From Thermus altitudinis (GTDB lineage Bacteria; Deinococcota; Deinococci; Deinococcales; Thermaceae): a stretch of DNA of 64,000 nt. Shown piece by piece: positions 37,797-46,811 of this stretch. The stretch lies in contig NZ_JAKTNQ010000001.1 of the NCBI RefSeq assembly GCF_022760835.1, positions 62,566-126,565 on the forward strand, in the 5' to 3' direction. Under the pieces are notes generated by a model. That model had not been told where the DNA came from. It made no database searches and saw nothing but the letters and a program-made list of their open reading frames with translations. Within the stretch, counting starts at the first letter, position 1. Every line of letters starts with the position of its first letter. The position numbers and the translations under genes are program-made.

Positions 37797-38930
37797 ATGG
37801 AGGTTTTGGGTAACTATTGGTTGCGGCGCATTCTTGCCCGTATTGCTTCCACCATTGCCTTTGAGGGTCAGGACACCCGCACCGGGATGCCGGTGATGGT
37901 GCTAAAGGGTGCCCAAGGGGTACCGGTGGCGGCGGAGGGGGTGCTTCCCCTTTTGGAAGAGACCCCGGAGGCCTGGGTACTGGAGTGGCCCATCGGGGCG
38001 GTGCCCTTGAGCCAGTACCTGGGGGTAGCGGACCTGGAGCGGCTGGAGCAGTGGCTGAGGGGGATGGCCCGGATCTTGGCGGCCTTAAAAGCCCAGGGGG
38101 TGTCCCATGCGCCCATCCCGGAACTCTGCCTGGTGAAGGGCAAGCGGGTGTGGCTGGCTGGGGTGGGGCTGAAGGAGCTTTCCGGAGAGCCGGAAAAGGC
38201 CCTGGTGGCCCTGGCCCGGGCCCTGGCTGGGGAGCGCTACCCCGAGTTTGGCCTTAAGGAGCTTTTGGAGGGGATAGAGGCCGGGAAGGAGCCTCTGGAG
38301 GTCCTTTTTTCTGAGGCCTCGCCCCAGGTTCCGGGTAGCCCAGGGCCGGGGGACACGGCGCAGGATGCCCGCCCCCTCGAGGAACCCTCGGCCAGGCCTG
38401 AGGAGGAACCCATCAGGCCTCCTTCTTCCGGGCGGAAGGTGCTGAGCGTGGATCCCGTGCCCGGGATGGCGGATGACCACGGGGTTTCCCCCAAGACCTC
38501 GGAGGCCTCGCTATCCGAGGGCATAACCCCAAGCCGCCCCCGGGTCGTCCGCATAGAGGAGCCTGAGGAGCCTTCCTTTGCCGTGGTGGAGCCGCCGCGC
38601 CCGAGAAGGCGCCCCCTGCTTTTGGGGCTTCTCGGTTTGCTGTTTCTTCTGGGCCTGGCCCTATTCTTCCTTCGTCCCCCTTCCTCTTCCCCGGGGGGCT
38701 ACGTGATGGAGTTCCGCACCGATCCCCCTACGGAGCGGGCGGAGGTGTTCCTCCTCGAGGTGCCGGAGGGTTCCCGGATGGCTCCCGGCCAGCTCCTCCT
38801 CACCGCCCCGGGACGGGCGGAGTTTGACCAGAAGGGCGTGTACCGGTTGCGTATCCGGGTGGCGGGCCGCGATCCCGTGGACTACCTCTTGGAGGTGCCG
38901 GGGCCACCCCTGGTCATCAAGGTACGCTAA
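37797..38930 (+). CDS. Membrane-anchored pseudokinase-like protein with a PEGA-like outer domain
   Basis: The 377-residue protein has three parts. Residues 1-165 resemble a degenerate protein kinase: NYWLRRILARIASTIAFEGQ stands where the glycine loop would be, and ILAALKAQGVSHAPIPELCL replaces the HRD loop. No HRD, DFG or APE motif is present. A Pro/Glu/Ser-rich linker (about 175-265) follows, then one membrane helix (RRRPLLLGLLGLLFLLGLAL) and an 80-residue outer domain with TDPPTERAEVFLLEVPEG, similar to PEGA repeats. An intracellular-to-periplasm sensor or scaffold role is inferred; the kinase relation is weak. Confidence 0.6.
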   Translation: MEVLGNYWLRRILARIASTIAFEGQDTRTGMPVMVLKGAQGVPVAAEGVLPLLEETPEAWVLEWPIGAVPLSQYLGVADLERLEQWLRGMARILAALKAQGVSHAPIPELCLVKGKRVWLAGVGLKELSGEPEKALVALARALAGERYPEFGLKELLEGIEAGKEPLEVLFSEASPQVPGSPGPGDTAQDARPLEEPSARPEEEPIRPPSSGRKVLSVDPVPGMADDHGVSPKTSEASLSEGITPSRPRVVRIEEPEEPSFAVVEPPRPRRRPLLLGLLGLLFLLGLALFFLRPPSSSPGGYVMEFRTDPPTERAEVFLLEVPEGSRMAPGQLLLTAPGRAEFDQKGVYRLRIRVAGRDPVDYLLEVPGPPLVIKVR

Positions 38931-38934
38931 GGCC

Positions 38935-39531
38935 ATGACCGAGCGCCCCGCCATCTACGTGTACCGGTACTTCTTCGCCGGGGAGGAGGCGGGGGAGGGC
39001 AGGCTGGAGGTGCGCCCTCTGGAAGGGGGCGTGAAGGCCACCCTCACCGCCGAGGTGAACCTGCCCTTGCCCAAGACCCGCCAGCGCTGGCAAACGGAAA
39101 CCGATGCGGAAGGCTTTTCCCGGTACTTTGCCGAGCGGGTGGAAGGACGGGAGAGCCGGGTCTTCACCGTGGAGAGGTTGGAGGAGGACGGGGTGGTGTT
39201 GGTCAGCCAGGGCAAGGAGAGCCTGGCCTTCCCCTTTGTGGCCCCCTACCATGACCCCCTTTCCCTCCTCCTGGCCCTGCCCGGTTTGGCCCTAGAGCCC
39301 GGGGACGTGGCGCGGTTTCCCATGCCCGGGGGGAGGGTATATGTGGAAAGGCTTTCGGACCTCGAGGTGGAAGGACGCCGGCGCCGCCACTACCGCCTGC
39401 GCCCGGGCCTCACCCTGGTCCAGCTGGAGGAGGGGCTTCCCGTGAGGATAGCCCAGCAGGTGGGCGACCACGTGTTTGAGGGAGTCCTGGAGGGGGTGGA
39501 GGAGCCCAGAAGGCGCCGGCGCTGGGTATAG
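38935..39531 (+). CDS. Conserved hypothetical protein, 198 residues
   Basis: A beta-rich soluble protein with no signal peptide: [20 protein letters not shown], then paired strands around [20 protein letters not shown] and [20 protein letters not shown], ending in a basic tail (RRRRRWV). The alternating pattern recalls DUF3108-type proteins, but I cannot confirm membership. It starts 4 bases after the pseudokinase stop and ends 7 bases before hisD, so it is probably in one transcript with both. Confidence 0.65.
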   Translation: MTERPAIYVYRYFFAGEEAGEGRLEVRPLEGGVKATLTAEVNLPLPKTRQRWQTETDAEGFSRYFAERVEGRESRVFTVERLEEDGVVLVSQGKESLAFPFVAPYHDPLSLLLALPGLALEPGDVARFPMPGGRVYVERLSDLEVEGRRRRHYRLRPGLTLVQLEEGLPVRIAQQVGDHVFEGVLEGVEEPRRRRRWV

Positions 39532-39538
39532 TGGAGGC

Positions 39539-40777
39539 ATGATCTACCGCGCGGAGGAGGTTAAGGAGCGCTTTGCCCGCCGGGGCCTGGCCTTTGATCC
39601 CACGGTGGAGGAGATCGTGCGGGGCATCCTGGCCGCGGTGCGGGAGGAAGGGGATGCGGCCTTGGACCGCTTCAGCCTGGACCTGGACGGTCATCCGGTG
39701 GAGGAGATCCCCAAAAAGGCCTGGCGCCAGGCCTACGAGGACCTGGACGAGGAGCTCAGGGATGCCCTGGAAACCGCCAAGGAGCGTATAGAGGCCTTTT
39801 ACCGGGAGGAGGCCCGGGGAGGCTTTTTAAAGGCGGATGGGAGCGGGGTGTTAGGCCAGCTGGTCCGGCCCCTGGCCCGGGTGGGGGTGTATGTCCCTGG
39901 GGGGAGTGCGCCCCTCCTTTCCAGCCTGCTCATGAGCGTGGTGCCGGCCAAGGTGGCCGGGGTGGAGGAGGTCATCGTGGCCAGTCCCCCTAGGGTTCAC
40001 CCCGGTGTGCTGGCCGCGGCCTGGGTGGCGGGGGCCGACCGGCTTTTCGCCATGGGCGGGGCCCAGGCTGTGGGCGCTTTGGCCTACGGGACGGAGCGGG
40101 TGCCCCGGGTGGATAAGGTCGTGGGCCCGGGGAACGCCTACGTGGTGGCGGCTAAGCGGCAGGTCTATGGCACCGTGGGCATAGATGGCCTGGCGGGTCC
40201 CACGGAAACCCTCATCATCGCCGATGGTTCCGCCTCGCCCAGGCTTCTGGCCGCCGACCTTCTGGCCCAGGCGGAGCACGGCCCCGACTCCGAACCCTGG
40301 CTCCTCTCCCCGGACCGGGCCCTTTTGGAACGGGTGGAGGCGGAGCTTTTCCGGCAGGTTCAGGACCTCCCTCGGGCGGAGATCGCCAAAAAGGCCCTGG
40401 AGCGGGGGGGGCTGGTGCTCACCCAGGACCTCGAGGAGGCCTTCACCCTGGCCAACCTCTACGCTCCCGAGCACCTCTGCCTGGCCCTGGCCGACCCCTT
40501 GCCCTGGCTGGGGAAGGTGCAAAACGCCGGGGGTGTCTTCCTGGGGGAGGGTAGCCCCGAGGCCCTGGGGGACTATATCGCCGGGCCCAGCCACGTGATG
40601 CCCACCTCGGGCACCGCCCGTTTCCAAGGGGGCTTGGCGGTGCGGGACTTCTTGAAGGTGATCCCGGTGATGGGGCTTGCCGAGGGGGCGGTGAAGGAGC
40701 TCTCCGTCAAGGGGGCCCTTTTGGCCCGGGCCGAGGGCTTGGAGGCCCATGCCCGTTCCCTGGACCTTAGGAAATGA
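39539..40777 (+). CDS. hisD: Histidinol dehydrogenase
   Basis: The 412-residue zinc enzyme carries out the last two oxidations of histidine synthesis, from L-histidinol to histidine. It has [29 protein letters not shown], the NAD-binding [18 protein letters not shown], the zinc-site [17 protein letters not shown] and the C-terminal [14 protein letters not shown] with the conserved histidine. ATG at 39539 is used; the longer frame upstream overlaps the preceding gene. It overlaps the next gene by 4 bases (ATGA). No other his gene is nearby. Confidence 0.95.
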   Translation: MIYRAEEVKERFARRGLAFDPTVEEIVRGILAAVREEGDAALDRFSLDLDGHPVEEIPKKAWRQAYEDLDEELRDALETAKERIEAFYREEARGGFLKADGSGVLGQLVRPLARVGVYVPGGSAPLLSSLLMSVVPAKVAGVEEVIVASPPRVHPGVLAAAWVAGADRLFAMGGAQAVGALAYGTERVPRVDKVVGPGNAYVVAAKRQVYGTVGIDGLAGPTETLIIADGSASPRLLAADLLAQAEHGPDSEPWLLSPDRALLERVEAELFRQVQDLPRAEIAKKALERGGLVLTQDLEEAFTLANLYAPEHLCLALADPLPWLGKVQNAGGVFLGEGSPEALGDYIAGPSHVMPTSGTARFQGGLAVRDFLKVIPVMGLAEGAVKELSVKGALLARAEGLEAHARSLDLRK

Positions 40778-41571
40778 GGCTTTTTCACGAGCTTCTTGGC
40801 CCTTTAGAGCTGCCCGATCGCCTGGAACGCATCGTAAGCCTGGCCCCCAACGTGACCGATGCCCTCTTCGCCCTGGGGGTGGGGGAGCGGCTCGTGGGGC
40901 GAAGCGCCTTCTGCCACCGGCCAGCGGAGGTGCTTTCCCTGCCGGTCTTGGCCTCCTACACCAAAACCCGCACGGAGCTTCTCCGTAGCCTAAAGCCCGA
41001 CCTGGTGCTCCTCTCCACCGGGGTGCAACGGGAGCAGGCCTTCAGGCTAAAGGAGGAGGGGTTTCCCGTCTACGCCCTGCCCTTGCCCTTGAGCCCCTAC
41101 GGCATCCTGGAAAACCTCTCCACCTTGGGGCACCTTTTGGACCTGGAGGAAAGGGCTACCGCCCTGGCCCACGGGCTTGCCGAGCGCTATGGCCGCCTTA
41201 AGGGGCGGTTTGACCTCAGGGTTTACTTTGAGATGGACCTGGGCGGGCCCATCACCGTGGGCCGGGGGAGTTATATCGCCCAGGCCCTGTTGCACCTGGG
41301 GCTTAAGCCCATCTTCCTGGACGTGCCCCAGGCCTATTTCCCGCCGGACCTAAGGGAGGTGGAGCGCCGCAAGCCCGACCTTTTCCTCTACGAGCCCAAG
41401 CCCTGGGGCCGGAACCCCCAGGAAAAGGCCCGGGCACTGGCTGCGGAAAGGGGGTGGCACCTTCCCGTGGTGGCCACGGACGGGGACGAGCTGGCCCACT
41501 ATGGACCCCTGTTCTTTGGTTTCTTGGAGAAGCTGGCGGAGCGGGTGGGGCAAACCTTAGGCGAAGGTTAA
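40774..41571 (+). CDS. Periplasmic-binding-type (BtuF-like) protein lacking a signal peptide
   Basis: The 265-residue protein has the helical-backbone metal/B12-receptor fold: [71 protein letters not shown] and [13 protein letters not shown]. The LAPNVTD element is closest to BtuF-like proteins. Unlike transport receptors it has no signal peptide: the start overlaps hisD (ATGA) and opens [20 protein letters not shown]. It therefore probably stays in the cytoplasm and binds a corrinoid, metal complex or other ligand there. No transporter genes adjoin it. Confidence 0.75.
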   Translation: MRLFHELLGPLELPDRLERIVSLAPNVTDALFALGVGERLVGRSAFCHRPAEVLSLPVLASYTKTRTELLRSLKPDLVLLSTGVQREQAFRLKEEGFPVYALPLPLSPYGILENLSTLGHLLDLEERATALAHGLAERYGRLKGRFDLRVYFEMDLGGPITVGRGSYIAQALLHLGLKPIFLDVPQAYFPPDLREVERRKPDLFLYEPKPWGRNPQEKARALAAERGWHLPVVATDGDELAHYGPLFFGFLEKLAERVGQTLGEG

Positions 41572-41606
41572 GAAGGGCCTGGTTTTTTCCGGGTAAAGTA
41601 GGGAGC

Positions 41607-42902
41607 ATGAACCGGGCTTTCTTTTTTCCGCTACTTTTTGCCACGGCCCTACTCCTCACCGCCTGTCCCCAGACGCCAGCGCCTCCGGTGAACCCTAAGG
41701 AGTGCCCTGTAGGCCCTCTTGAGGTGCAAGCGGAGGAGCCCCTAAGGCTTCAGGGTTTGGGTCGTTTTGAGGGGGAGTATGTCCCAGGAGAACTATTGGT
41801 CTTGCCAAGAGCGGGGCTTAGCGTCCAGATGCTCAGGGACCAGGGGGTGGAGCCCCAGGATGCCTTGCCTTGGGGGCTTCTACGGGTAAAAGTGCCTCCT
41901 GGCCAGGAGAAAGCTCGGGCGGTGGCCCTCCTTCGGGCGGGAGCCCAGTATGTGCAACCGAACTTTGTCTATCATGCCTTGCGGGCGCCTAACGATCCTT
42001 TGTATCCGGTTTATCAGGAAGCCTACCTGAACGGTTTGGTGCACCTCGAGGCGGCCTGGAATCAGGGCACGGGCCGAGGTTGCCCACCCCTGATTGCGGT
42101 CTTGGACACAGGCATTTCCTCCCATGGGGATGTTCAGGCTAGCCTCTACCTTCCCCAAGGGGTGAAGCTAGACGTAGCCGATGATGACCCAGACCCCACG
42201 GACCGAACGGATAGGCGTGGGCATGGCCTCATGGTAGCCAGCGTCCTGGGTGCGGCTACCCATAACGGCAAAGGCATGGCTGGGGTTACGTGGGGCGGGT
42301 ATCTGGTCCCCATAAAAGTATTCAAAGATGGGGTGGATACTGCCTCCACGGCAGACATTGCGAAAGGGGTAGACCTGGCCAGGAGGTGGGGGGCCAGGGT
42401 GATCAATCTATCCTTAGGTGCCAGGGGCGTTGTGGACCAAACCCTAGAAAACGCAATCGCCCAAGCGCGAGCCAGCGGGGCTGTGCTGGTGGCGGCCTCG
42501 GGGAACGATGGCGGCTCTGGGGTGCTTTTCCCAGGGAACTTACCCACGGTCATTGCCGTAGGAGCGGTGGATTCCAACAAAAATCGGGCCAGTTTTTCCA
42601 CCTATGGTCCCGAGCTGGACCTGGTGGCCCCAGGAAAGGATGTACTGGTGGCCAATCTAGTTGGAGGTTATGACCTGGGTAGTGGAACCTCCTTGGCCAG
42701 CCCGGTGGTGGCTGGGGTGGTGGCCCTGTACATGAGCAAGTACGCCAGCGAACGCCGAGACTGGCCAACCCCGGACCAGGTCTACCAGTGCCTAACCGGG
42801 ACCGCGGAGGACCTCGGAGCCCCGGGCCACGACGACCAATACGGCTTCGGCCTGGTGCGCGCCGACCGGGTCATGACCGACACCACCTACTGCTTCCCCT
42901 AA
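41607..42902 (+). CDS. Subtilisin-family serine protease, putative lipoprotein
   Basis: The 431-residue preproprotein has a lipobox signal (FATALLLTAC, Cys20), so it is probably attached to a membrane. A propeptide region (about 40-130) with YVPGELLVLPRAGLSVQ and GAQYVQPNFVYHAL resembles inhibitor-I9-type domains. The S8 catalytic triad is Asp167 (IAVLDTGISS), His206 (RGHGLMVASV) and Ser362 (GSGTSLASPVV), with the oxyanion Asn300 (AASGNDGG). The ATG at 41607 opens the signal; a TAAAGT box lies about 10 bases upstream. Third-position GC is slightly lower than in neighbouring genes. Confidence 0.93.
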   Translation: MNRAFFFPLLFATALLLTACPQTPAPPVNPKECPVGPLEVQAEEPLRLQGLGRFEGEYVPGELLVLPRAGLSVQMLRDQGVEPQDALPWGLLRVKVPPGQEKARAVALLRAGAQYVQPNFVYHALRAPNDPLYPVYQEAYLNGLVHLEAAWNQGTGRGCPPLIAVLDTGISSHGDVQASLYLPQGVKLDVADDDPDPTDRTDRRGHGLMVASVLGAATHNGKGMAGVTWGGYLVPIKVFKDGVDTASTADIAKGVDLARRWGARVINLSLGARGVVDQTLENAIAQARASGAVLVAASGNDGGSGVLFPGNLPTVIAVGAVDSNKNRASFSTYGPELDLVAPGKDVLVANLVGGYDLGSGTSLASPVVAGVVALYMSKYASERRDWPTPDQVYQCLTGTAEDLGAPGHDDQYGFGLVRADRVMTDTTYCFP

Positions 42903-42937
42903 TCCGCCTCACCTCCTAAGGCGTAAACTGGGCTTTT

Positions 42938-44092
42938 GTGCGGCGGTTTTTCCCCCTCTTCCTTGCCCTCCTTCTGGTGGGGCTAGGCCTTTGGGCCTAT
43001 CCCCTTTTGGGTCCTTTGTTACGGCAGGGGGCCCTTCCGGCCCCGGAGGGGCTTAAGGCCCCCTTGACGGTGCTGGTCTATGGTTCTAGCCCAGAGTATG
43101 CGGGCTATCACAAACGGGCCCCCGAACGCTTCCGGGGCCTGGCGGACACCATCCTCCTGGTGCGCCTAGACCCTGCGGCCAAGCGGGTGGTGGTGCTTTC
43201 CATACCCCGGGATGTTTGGGTAAACCTTCCCGGCTACGGTTGGCACAAGGTGAATGCGGCCAGCCCCTTGGGGGGCCCACAGCTCATGAAGGAGGCGGTG
43301 GCCCGCATCACCGGGGTGCGACCGGACCGGTATGTGGTGGTGAGCACAGAGGCCTTGCGGCGCGGGGTGGATGCCCTAGGGGGGGTTAGGGTGTGCGTGG
43401 AAAAGCCCATGCGCTACCGGGATACCGCCGCCGGGCTAGAGATCAACCTGGAACCCGGCTGCCAGGTGCTGGACGGGGAGAAGGCGGAAGGGTACCTGCG
43501 CTTCCGTAAGGACGCCCTAGGGGACATCGGCCGCATCCAGCGCCAGCAGGCTTTCTTCCATGCCCTTAAGGAACAGGTGCTTTCCCCTTCCGGGCTTCTT
43601 CGCCTGCCTAGGGCGGTGGCGGCGGTGGAGCCCTACTTCCAAACCGACCTCACCCGTGAGGAAAGGGGGGCCATCTTGGGGTTCGCCCTGAAGGGGCCGG
43701 AACTGGTGAGCCTGCTTCTTCCCGGGGGCTTTGGCGGGGGGGGCTGGACGGTGGACCGCCAGGCCTTGGATACCCTTCTCGCCGTGTATTTCGCCGGGGA
43801 AGGGTTGGCGCAGGCCGCGGAAGTCTCCGGGAAGTTGGTGGCCTTGGTTTACGGCCCAGGCCAGGAGGCCTTGGCGGAAAGGGCCAGGGAAAGGCTCCGT
43901 GCCCTGGGCCTTCGGGTCATCCTGCACCCTGTGGACCTGAAGCCCGGGCGCACCGAGGTGCTGGAAAACGGCCCTGGGGTCTTGGCCAGGAGCCTAGGGG
44001 AGGCGCTGGGGGTCCCGTACCGCATCTCGGGGGAGGCGGTCTTGGGGGCGGACCTCACCTTGCGCCTTGGCGAGGAGGCGCCCTTTTTGTAG
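42938..44092 (+). CDS. LytR-CpsA-Psr (LCP) family protein
   Basis: The 384-residue protein has an N-terminal membrane anchor (RRFFPLFLALLLVGLGLWAY) and an LCP catalytic domain: RGLADTILLVRLDPAAKRVVVLSIPRDVWVNLPGYG, KVNAASPLGGPQLMKEAV, CQVLDGEKAEGYLRFRKDALGDIGRIQRQQAF. A C-terminal LytR_C-like region (about 285-380) follows. LCP enzymes transfer polymers from lipid carriers to peptidoglycan; in Thermus a secondary cell-wall polymer is a likely product. GTG at 42938 follows TAAACT (42924-42929) by 8 bases, so the mRNA is probably leaderless. Confidence 0.9.
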   Translation: MRRFFPLFLALLLVGLGLWAYPLLGPLLRQGALPAPEGLKAPLTVLVYGSSPEYAGYHKRAPERFRGLADTILLVRLDPAAKRVVVLSIPRDVWVNLPGYGWHKVNAASPLGGPQLMKEAVARITGVRPDRYVVVSTEALRRGVDALGGVRVCVEKPMRYRDTAAGLEINLEPGCQVLDGEKAEGYLRFRKDALGDIGRIQRQQAFFHALKEQVLSPSGLLRLPRAVAAVEPYFQTDLTREERGAILGFALKGPELVSLLLPGGFGGGGWTVDRQALDTLLAVYFAGEGLAQAAEVSGKLVALVYGPGQEALAERARERLRALGLRVILHPVDLKPGRTEVLENGPGVLARSLGEALGVPYRISGEAVLGADLTLRLGEEAPFL

Positions 44093-44106
44093 GATAAAAG
44101 GCGTCT

Positions 44107-44194
44107 GCCGGGGTGGCGGAACGGTAGACGCTGCGGACTTAAAATCCGCTGGGGGGTTACCCCCGTACGGGTTCGAGTCCCGTCCCCGGCACCA
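44107..44194 (+). tRNA. tRNA-Leu (UAA)
   Basis: The acceptor arms GCCGGGG (44107-44113) and CCCCGGC (44184-44190) pair fully, and discriminator A and CCA are encoded (44191-44194). The anticodon arm is GCGGA-CTTAAAA-TCCGC (44133-44149) with anticodon TAA at 44140-44142. A long class II variable arm follows, and the T arm carries GGTTCGAGTCC. The long variable arm and anticodon identify leucine, reading UUA/UUG. Confidence 0.97.
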
Positions 44195-44198
44195 GGAA

Positions 44199-44227
44199 GC
44201 CCCGGATTTTCCGGGGCCTGGTTTTTT
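44199..44227 (+). terminator. Intrinsic terminator after tRNA-Leu
   Basis: GCCCCGGA (44199-44206) and TCCGGGGC (44210-44217) form an 8-bp stem over a TTT loop, followed by CTGG and six T residues. This is a convincing rho-independent terminator directly after the tRNA. Confidence 0.85.
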
Positions 44228-44236
44228 CCCCTTGTT

Positions 44237-45334
44237 ATGCTAAGTCCCGTGGGGATTCTTACCCGCTACTTGGAAAAGGCCATGGCCCAGGCCCGCTATG
44301 ATCTCGTGGGCCCGGGAAGGTTTGTGGCGGAGTTGCCCGAGCTTGGGCTAAAGGTGGAGGCGGAGCATCTGGAAGCGGCCCGTAAGGGGCTTCAGGAGGC
44401 CTTGGAGGCTTGGCTTTTGGATGCCTTGCGGGCCGGTATTACTCCCCCGGGCCTCGAGGGGGAGGACCCTCTGCGGGCCCGCTTCTTCTCCTTGGCCGGG
44501 GAGATGTGGCGCCTTGTGCAGGAGGGTTCTCAGGCGGCAGACGCTGGGGGAAGGGCCTCGGGGCGCATGGCGGAGGGGCAAAAGGCCAAGGAGCCCCCAA
44601 GGCCAGCCCCGGCCAAGGCCTCCTTGGAGGATTGGCTTAAGGGCCTGGGCATCCAGGTGGTGAAAAAACCCCAGGAGGACGAGGAGAAGGAGAAGGTCCT
44701 GACCCGCCTGGCCCTTTTCTTGGGGGACCGGTACGCCAGTTTGGATAAGCTGTACGAGCGCCTAAAACAGAGCCTTTCCACGAAGCGCCAGTTTGAGCTC
44801 TCCCTCTCCGAGGCCACCCAGGAGGAGATTGCCAACTCCACCCAGTTCTGCACCATGCTCAAGCAGTATGCCCTTCTCACCTCCTACCACTACAAAAGCG
44901 AGGACCGCCGCATCCGGGCCAAGGCCAGCACGGAGGGCTGGGTGCAAAACTTTCTCACCGGGGGCTGGTTGGAACGGTATGTGGCGGAAAAACTGCGCAA
45001 GTTTTTGCGCTCCAAAAACCTTCCCCATGAGGTGGCCATGGGCTACCAGGTGGTCCTGCCCAATGGGGAGGCCATGGAGCTGGACGTGTTGCTAAGGGTA
45101 GGGGAGCGGGTGTACTGGTTTGAGGCCAAGACCGGGGACTTCCAAGCCCATATCGCCAAGTATGGGGGCCTGAAAAAGGTCCTGGGGCTTTCGGCCAAGG
45201 AGAGCTTCCTGGTGCTCTTGGGTATGGATAAGGCCCGGGCCAAGGAGCTTTCCGCCCTCCACGGGCTTACGGTGGTCAACCAGGCGAACTTCCTAGATAT
45301 TTTCCAGGAGGTTTTGGAGAGCAATGCTGCGTAA
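44237..45334 (+). CDS. HicB-like domain fused to a DUF1887/Card1-type PD-(D/E)XK nuclease domain
   Basis: The 365-residue protein appears to join two domains. Residues 18-72 match the HicB/UPF0150 pattern: ARYDLVGPGRFVAELPELGL followed by LEAARKGLQEALEAWLLDAL. After a Pro/Lys-rich linker (about 95-150), residues 155-365 end in a nuclease-like fold: TGGWLERYVAEKL (242-253), then MELDVLL (Asp283) and VYWFEAKTG (Glu296, Lys298). These are the elements of DUF1887 nucleases such as the CRISPR-accessory Card1/Can2, but the CARF sensor domain is absent. The target is unknown. The ATG at 44237 has no ribosome-binding site; GTG at 44249 or ATG at 44282 are alternatives. It overlaps murJ by 11 bases. 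Confidence 0.72.
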   Translation: MLSPVGILTRYLEKAMAQARYDLVGPGRFVAELPELGLKVEAEHLEAARKGLQEALEAWLLDALRAGITPPGLEGEDPLRARFFSLAGEMWRLVQEGSQAADAGGRASGRMAEGQKAKEPPRPAPAKASLEDWLKGLGIQVVKKPQEDEEKEKVLTRLALFLGDRYASLDKLYERLKQSLSTKRQFELSLSEATQEEIANSTQFCTMLKQYALLTSYHYKSEDRRIRAKASTEGWVQNFLTGGWLERYVAEKLRKFLRSKNLPHEVAMGYQVVLPNGEAMELDVLLRVGERVYWFEAKTGDFQAHIAKYGGLKKVLGLSAKESFLVLLGMDKARAKELSALHGLTVVNQANFLDIFQEVLESNAA

Positions 45335-46811
45335 GGTCCTCCTGGTCATGGGGGGTACCCTGGCCTCGAGGGTCCTGGGCCTGGTGCGCCAGGCGGTGTT
45401 CAACGCCCTTTACCCCGATGCCCTTAAGGACGCCTTCAACGTGGCCTACCGGGTGCCCAACCTCCTGCGGGAACTTTTGGCGGAAGGGGCGGTGCAGAAC
45501 GCCCTCATCCCCCTCCTGAAGGGCTTGCCCCCGGAGGAGGCCAAGGCCTTTGCCCGTCGCTTTGGGGCGTTCCTTTTGGGGGTAAACCTCCTGGTCTTGG
45601 GCCTTGGGTACCTGGTGGCTCCCTGGGTGGTGGAGCTTTTGGTGGCCGGGGAGAGCCATCTGCGGGAGGACCAGGGCCTGGCGCAGGTGGTCTACCTCAC
45701 CCGGCTCCTTTTGCCCTTTCTCCTGGGCATCTCCATGGCGGCCCTCTTCTCCGCCCTCCTCCAGGCGGAGGAGCGCTTTCTGCCCTACGCCTTAGGTCCC
45801 GTGGCCTTCAACCTGGTGGCCATCGGCCTGATGGCCCTTTTCCCGGGAGACCCCACCTTCTTAGGGCTTTCCGTGGCCCTGGGGGGTCTGGTCCAGGCCT
45901 TGGTGCAGCTTCCCTTTCTTAGGGGCTATGCGCTGGAGTGGCGCTGGCATAAGGCCTTTGCTCCCGCGCTTATGCGCATGGGCCCCTTTGCCTTTACCAC
46001 CTCCTTGCGCCAGTTTTTAAACCTGGTCCTGACCCATATCCTCACCCGCTACCCCCCGGCCGCGGTCACGGGCTTTTACAATGCCGAGGTGGTGTTCCAG
46101 ATGGTGCTGGGGCTTTTCGCCACCTCGCCGGCCATCGCCCTTTTTCCCCGGATGAGCGCCCTAAAAGGGGAGGCCCTGGCCCGGTTTCTCCTGGGTCCTT
46201 TGCGGAGGTTAACCCTCCTCCTGGCCCTCCTTGGGGGGTTCCTGAGCGGCCAGGCGCTTTTTGTGGTGGTCTTCCTTTTCGGGCTCTTCGGCCCCCTTAC
46301 CCCGGAAAACCGCGCCTATAGCGCCTCGGTCCTGGCCGCCTTGGGGTTTGCGGTTCTCCCGTGGGGGGTGAACACCCTTCTCCTGAGGGGCCTTTACGCC
46401 CTGGGGCGGGTCAGGGAAGCGGTTTTTGCCAGCGCCCTGGTTTTCTTGGCCAATACCTTGGGGTACTGGCTCCTTAAGGATGCGGGCCTCTTCGCCCTCA
46501 ACCTGGCCACGGCCCTGGCGGGGTATCTAGGGCTCTTCCTCTACCTCCGCCTTTTGCAACGGGAAGGGGTGGGGTTGGAGGCCTTCCCTCCCTTCCTCTA
46601 TAAGGCCCTGCTGGCGGGAAGCGTGGCCGCCTTGCCAGGGGTGGTGCTGGCTAAGATGCTTCCCGTGCAGAGGGCCATGGAGGCCTTACTCCCCCTTATC
46701 CTGGGCGGAGGGCTGGGCCTGGCGCTTTTCCTCTTGGCGGCCTGGGCCCTGCGCCTGCCCCTTAGGGAGCTCCTCGCCAGACTTCCCGCAAGCGGAAATA
46801 GAGGGGTTTGA
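45324..46811 (+). CDS. murJ: Lipid II flippase MurJ
   Basis: The 495-residue membrane protein of the MVF/MOP superfamily flips lipid II for peptidoglycan synthesis. It has about 13-14 helices and the family N-terminus LASRVLGLVRQAVFNALYPDALKDAFNVAYRVPNLLRELLAEGAVQNALIPLL. TSLRQFLNLVLTHILTRYPPAAVTGFYNAEVVFQMVLGLFATSPAIALFPRMS provides the central arginine-bearing helix. The start overlaps the nuclease-like gene by 11 bases, and its end overlaps the convergent TPR/glycosidase gene by 50 bases. Confidence 0.93.
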   Translation: MLRKVLLVMGGTLASRVLGLVRQAVFNALYPDALKDAFNVAYRVPNLLRELLAEGAVQNALIPLLKGLPPEEAKAFARRFGAFLLGVNLLVLGLGYLVAPWVVELLVAGESHLREDQGLAQVVYLTRLLLPFLLGISMAALFSALLQAEERFLPYALGPVAFNLVAIGLMALFPGDPTFLGLSVALGGLVQALVQLPFLRGYALEWRWHKAFAPALMRMGPFAFTTSLRQFLNLVLTHILTRYPPAAVTGFYNAEVVFQMVLGLFATSPAIALFPRMSALKGEALARFLLGPLRRLTLLLALLGGFLSGQALFVVVFLFGLFGPLTPENRAYSASVLAALGFAVLPWGVNTLLLRGLYALGRVREAVFASALVFLANTLGYWLLKDAGLFALNLATALAGYLGLFLYLRLLQREGVGLEAFPPFLYKALLAGSVAALPGVVLAKMLPVQRAMEALLPLILGGGLGLALFLLAAWALRLPLRELLARLPASGNRGV

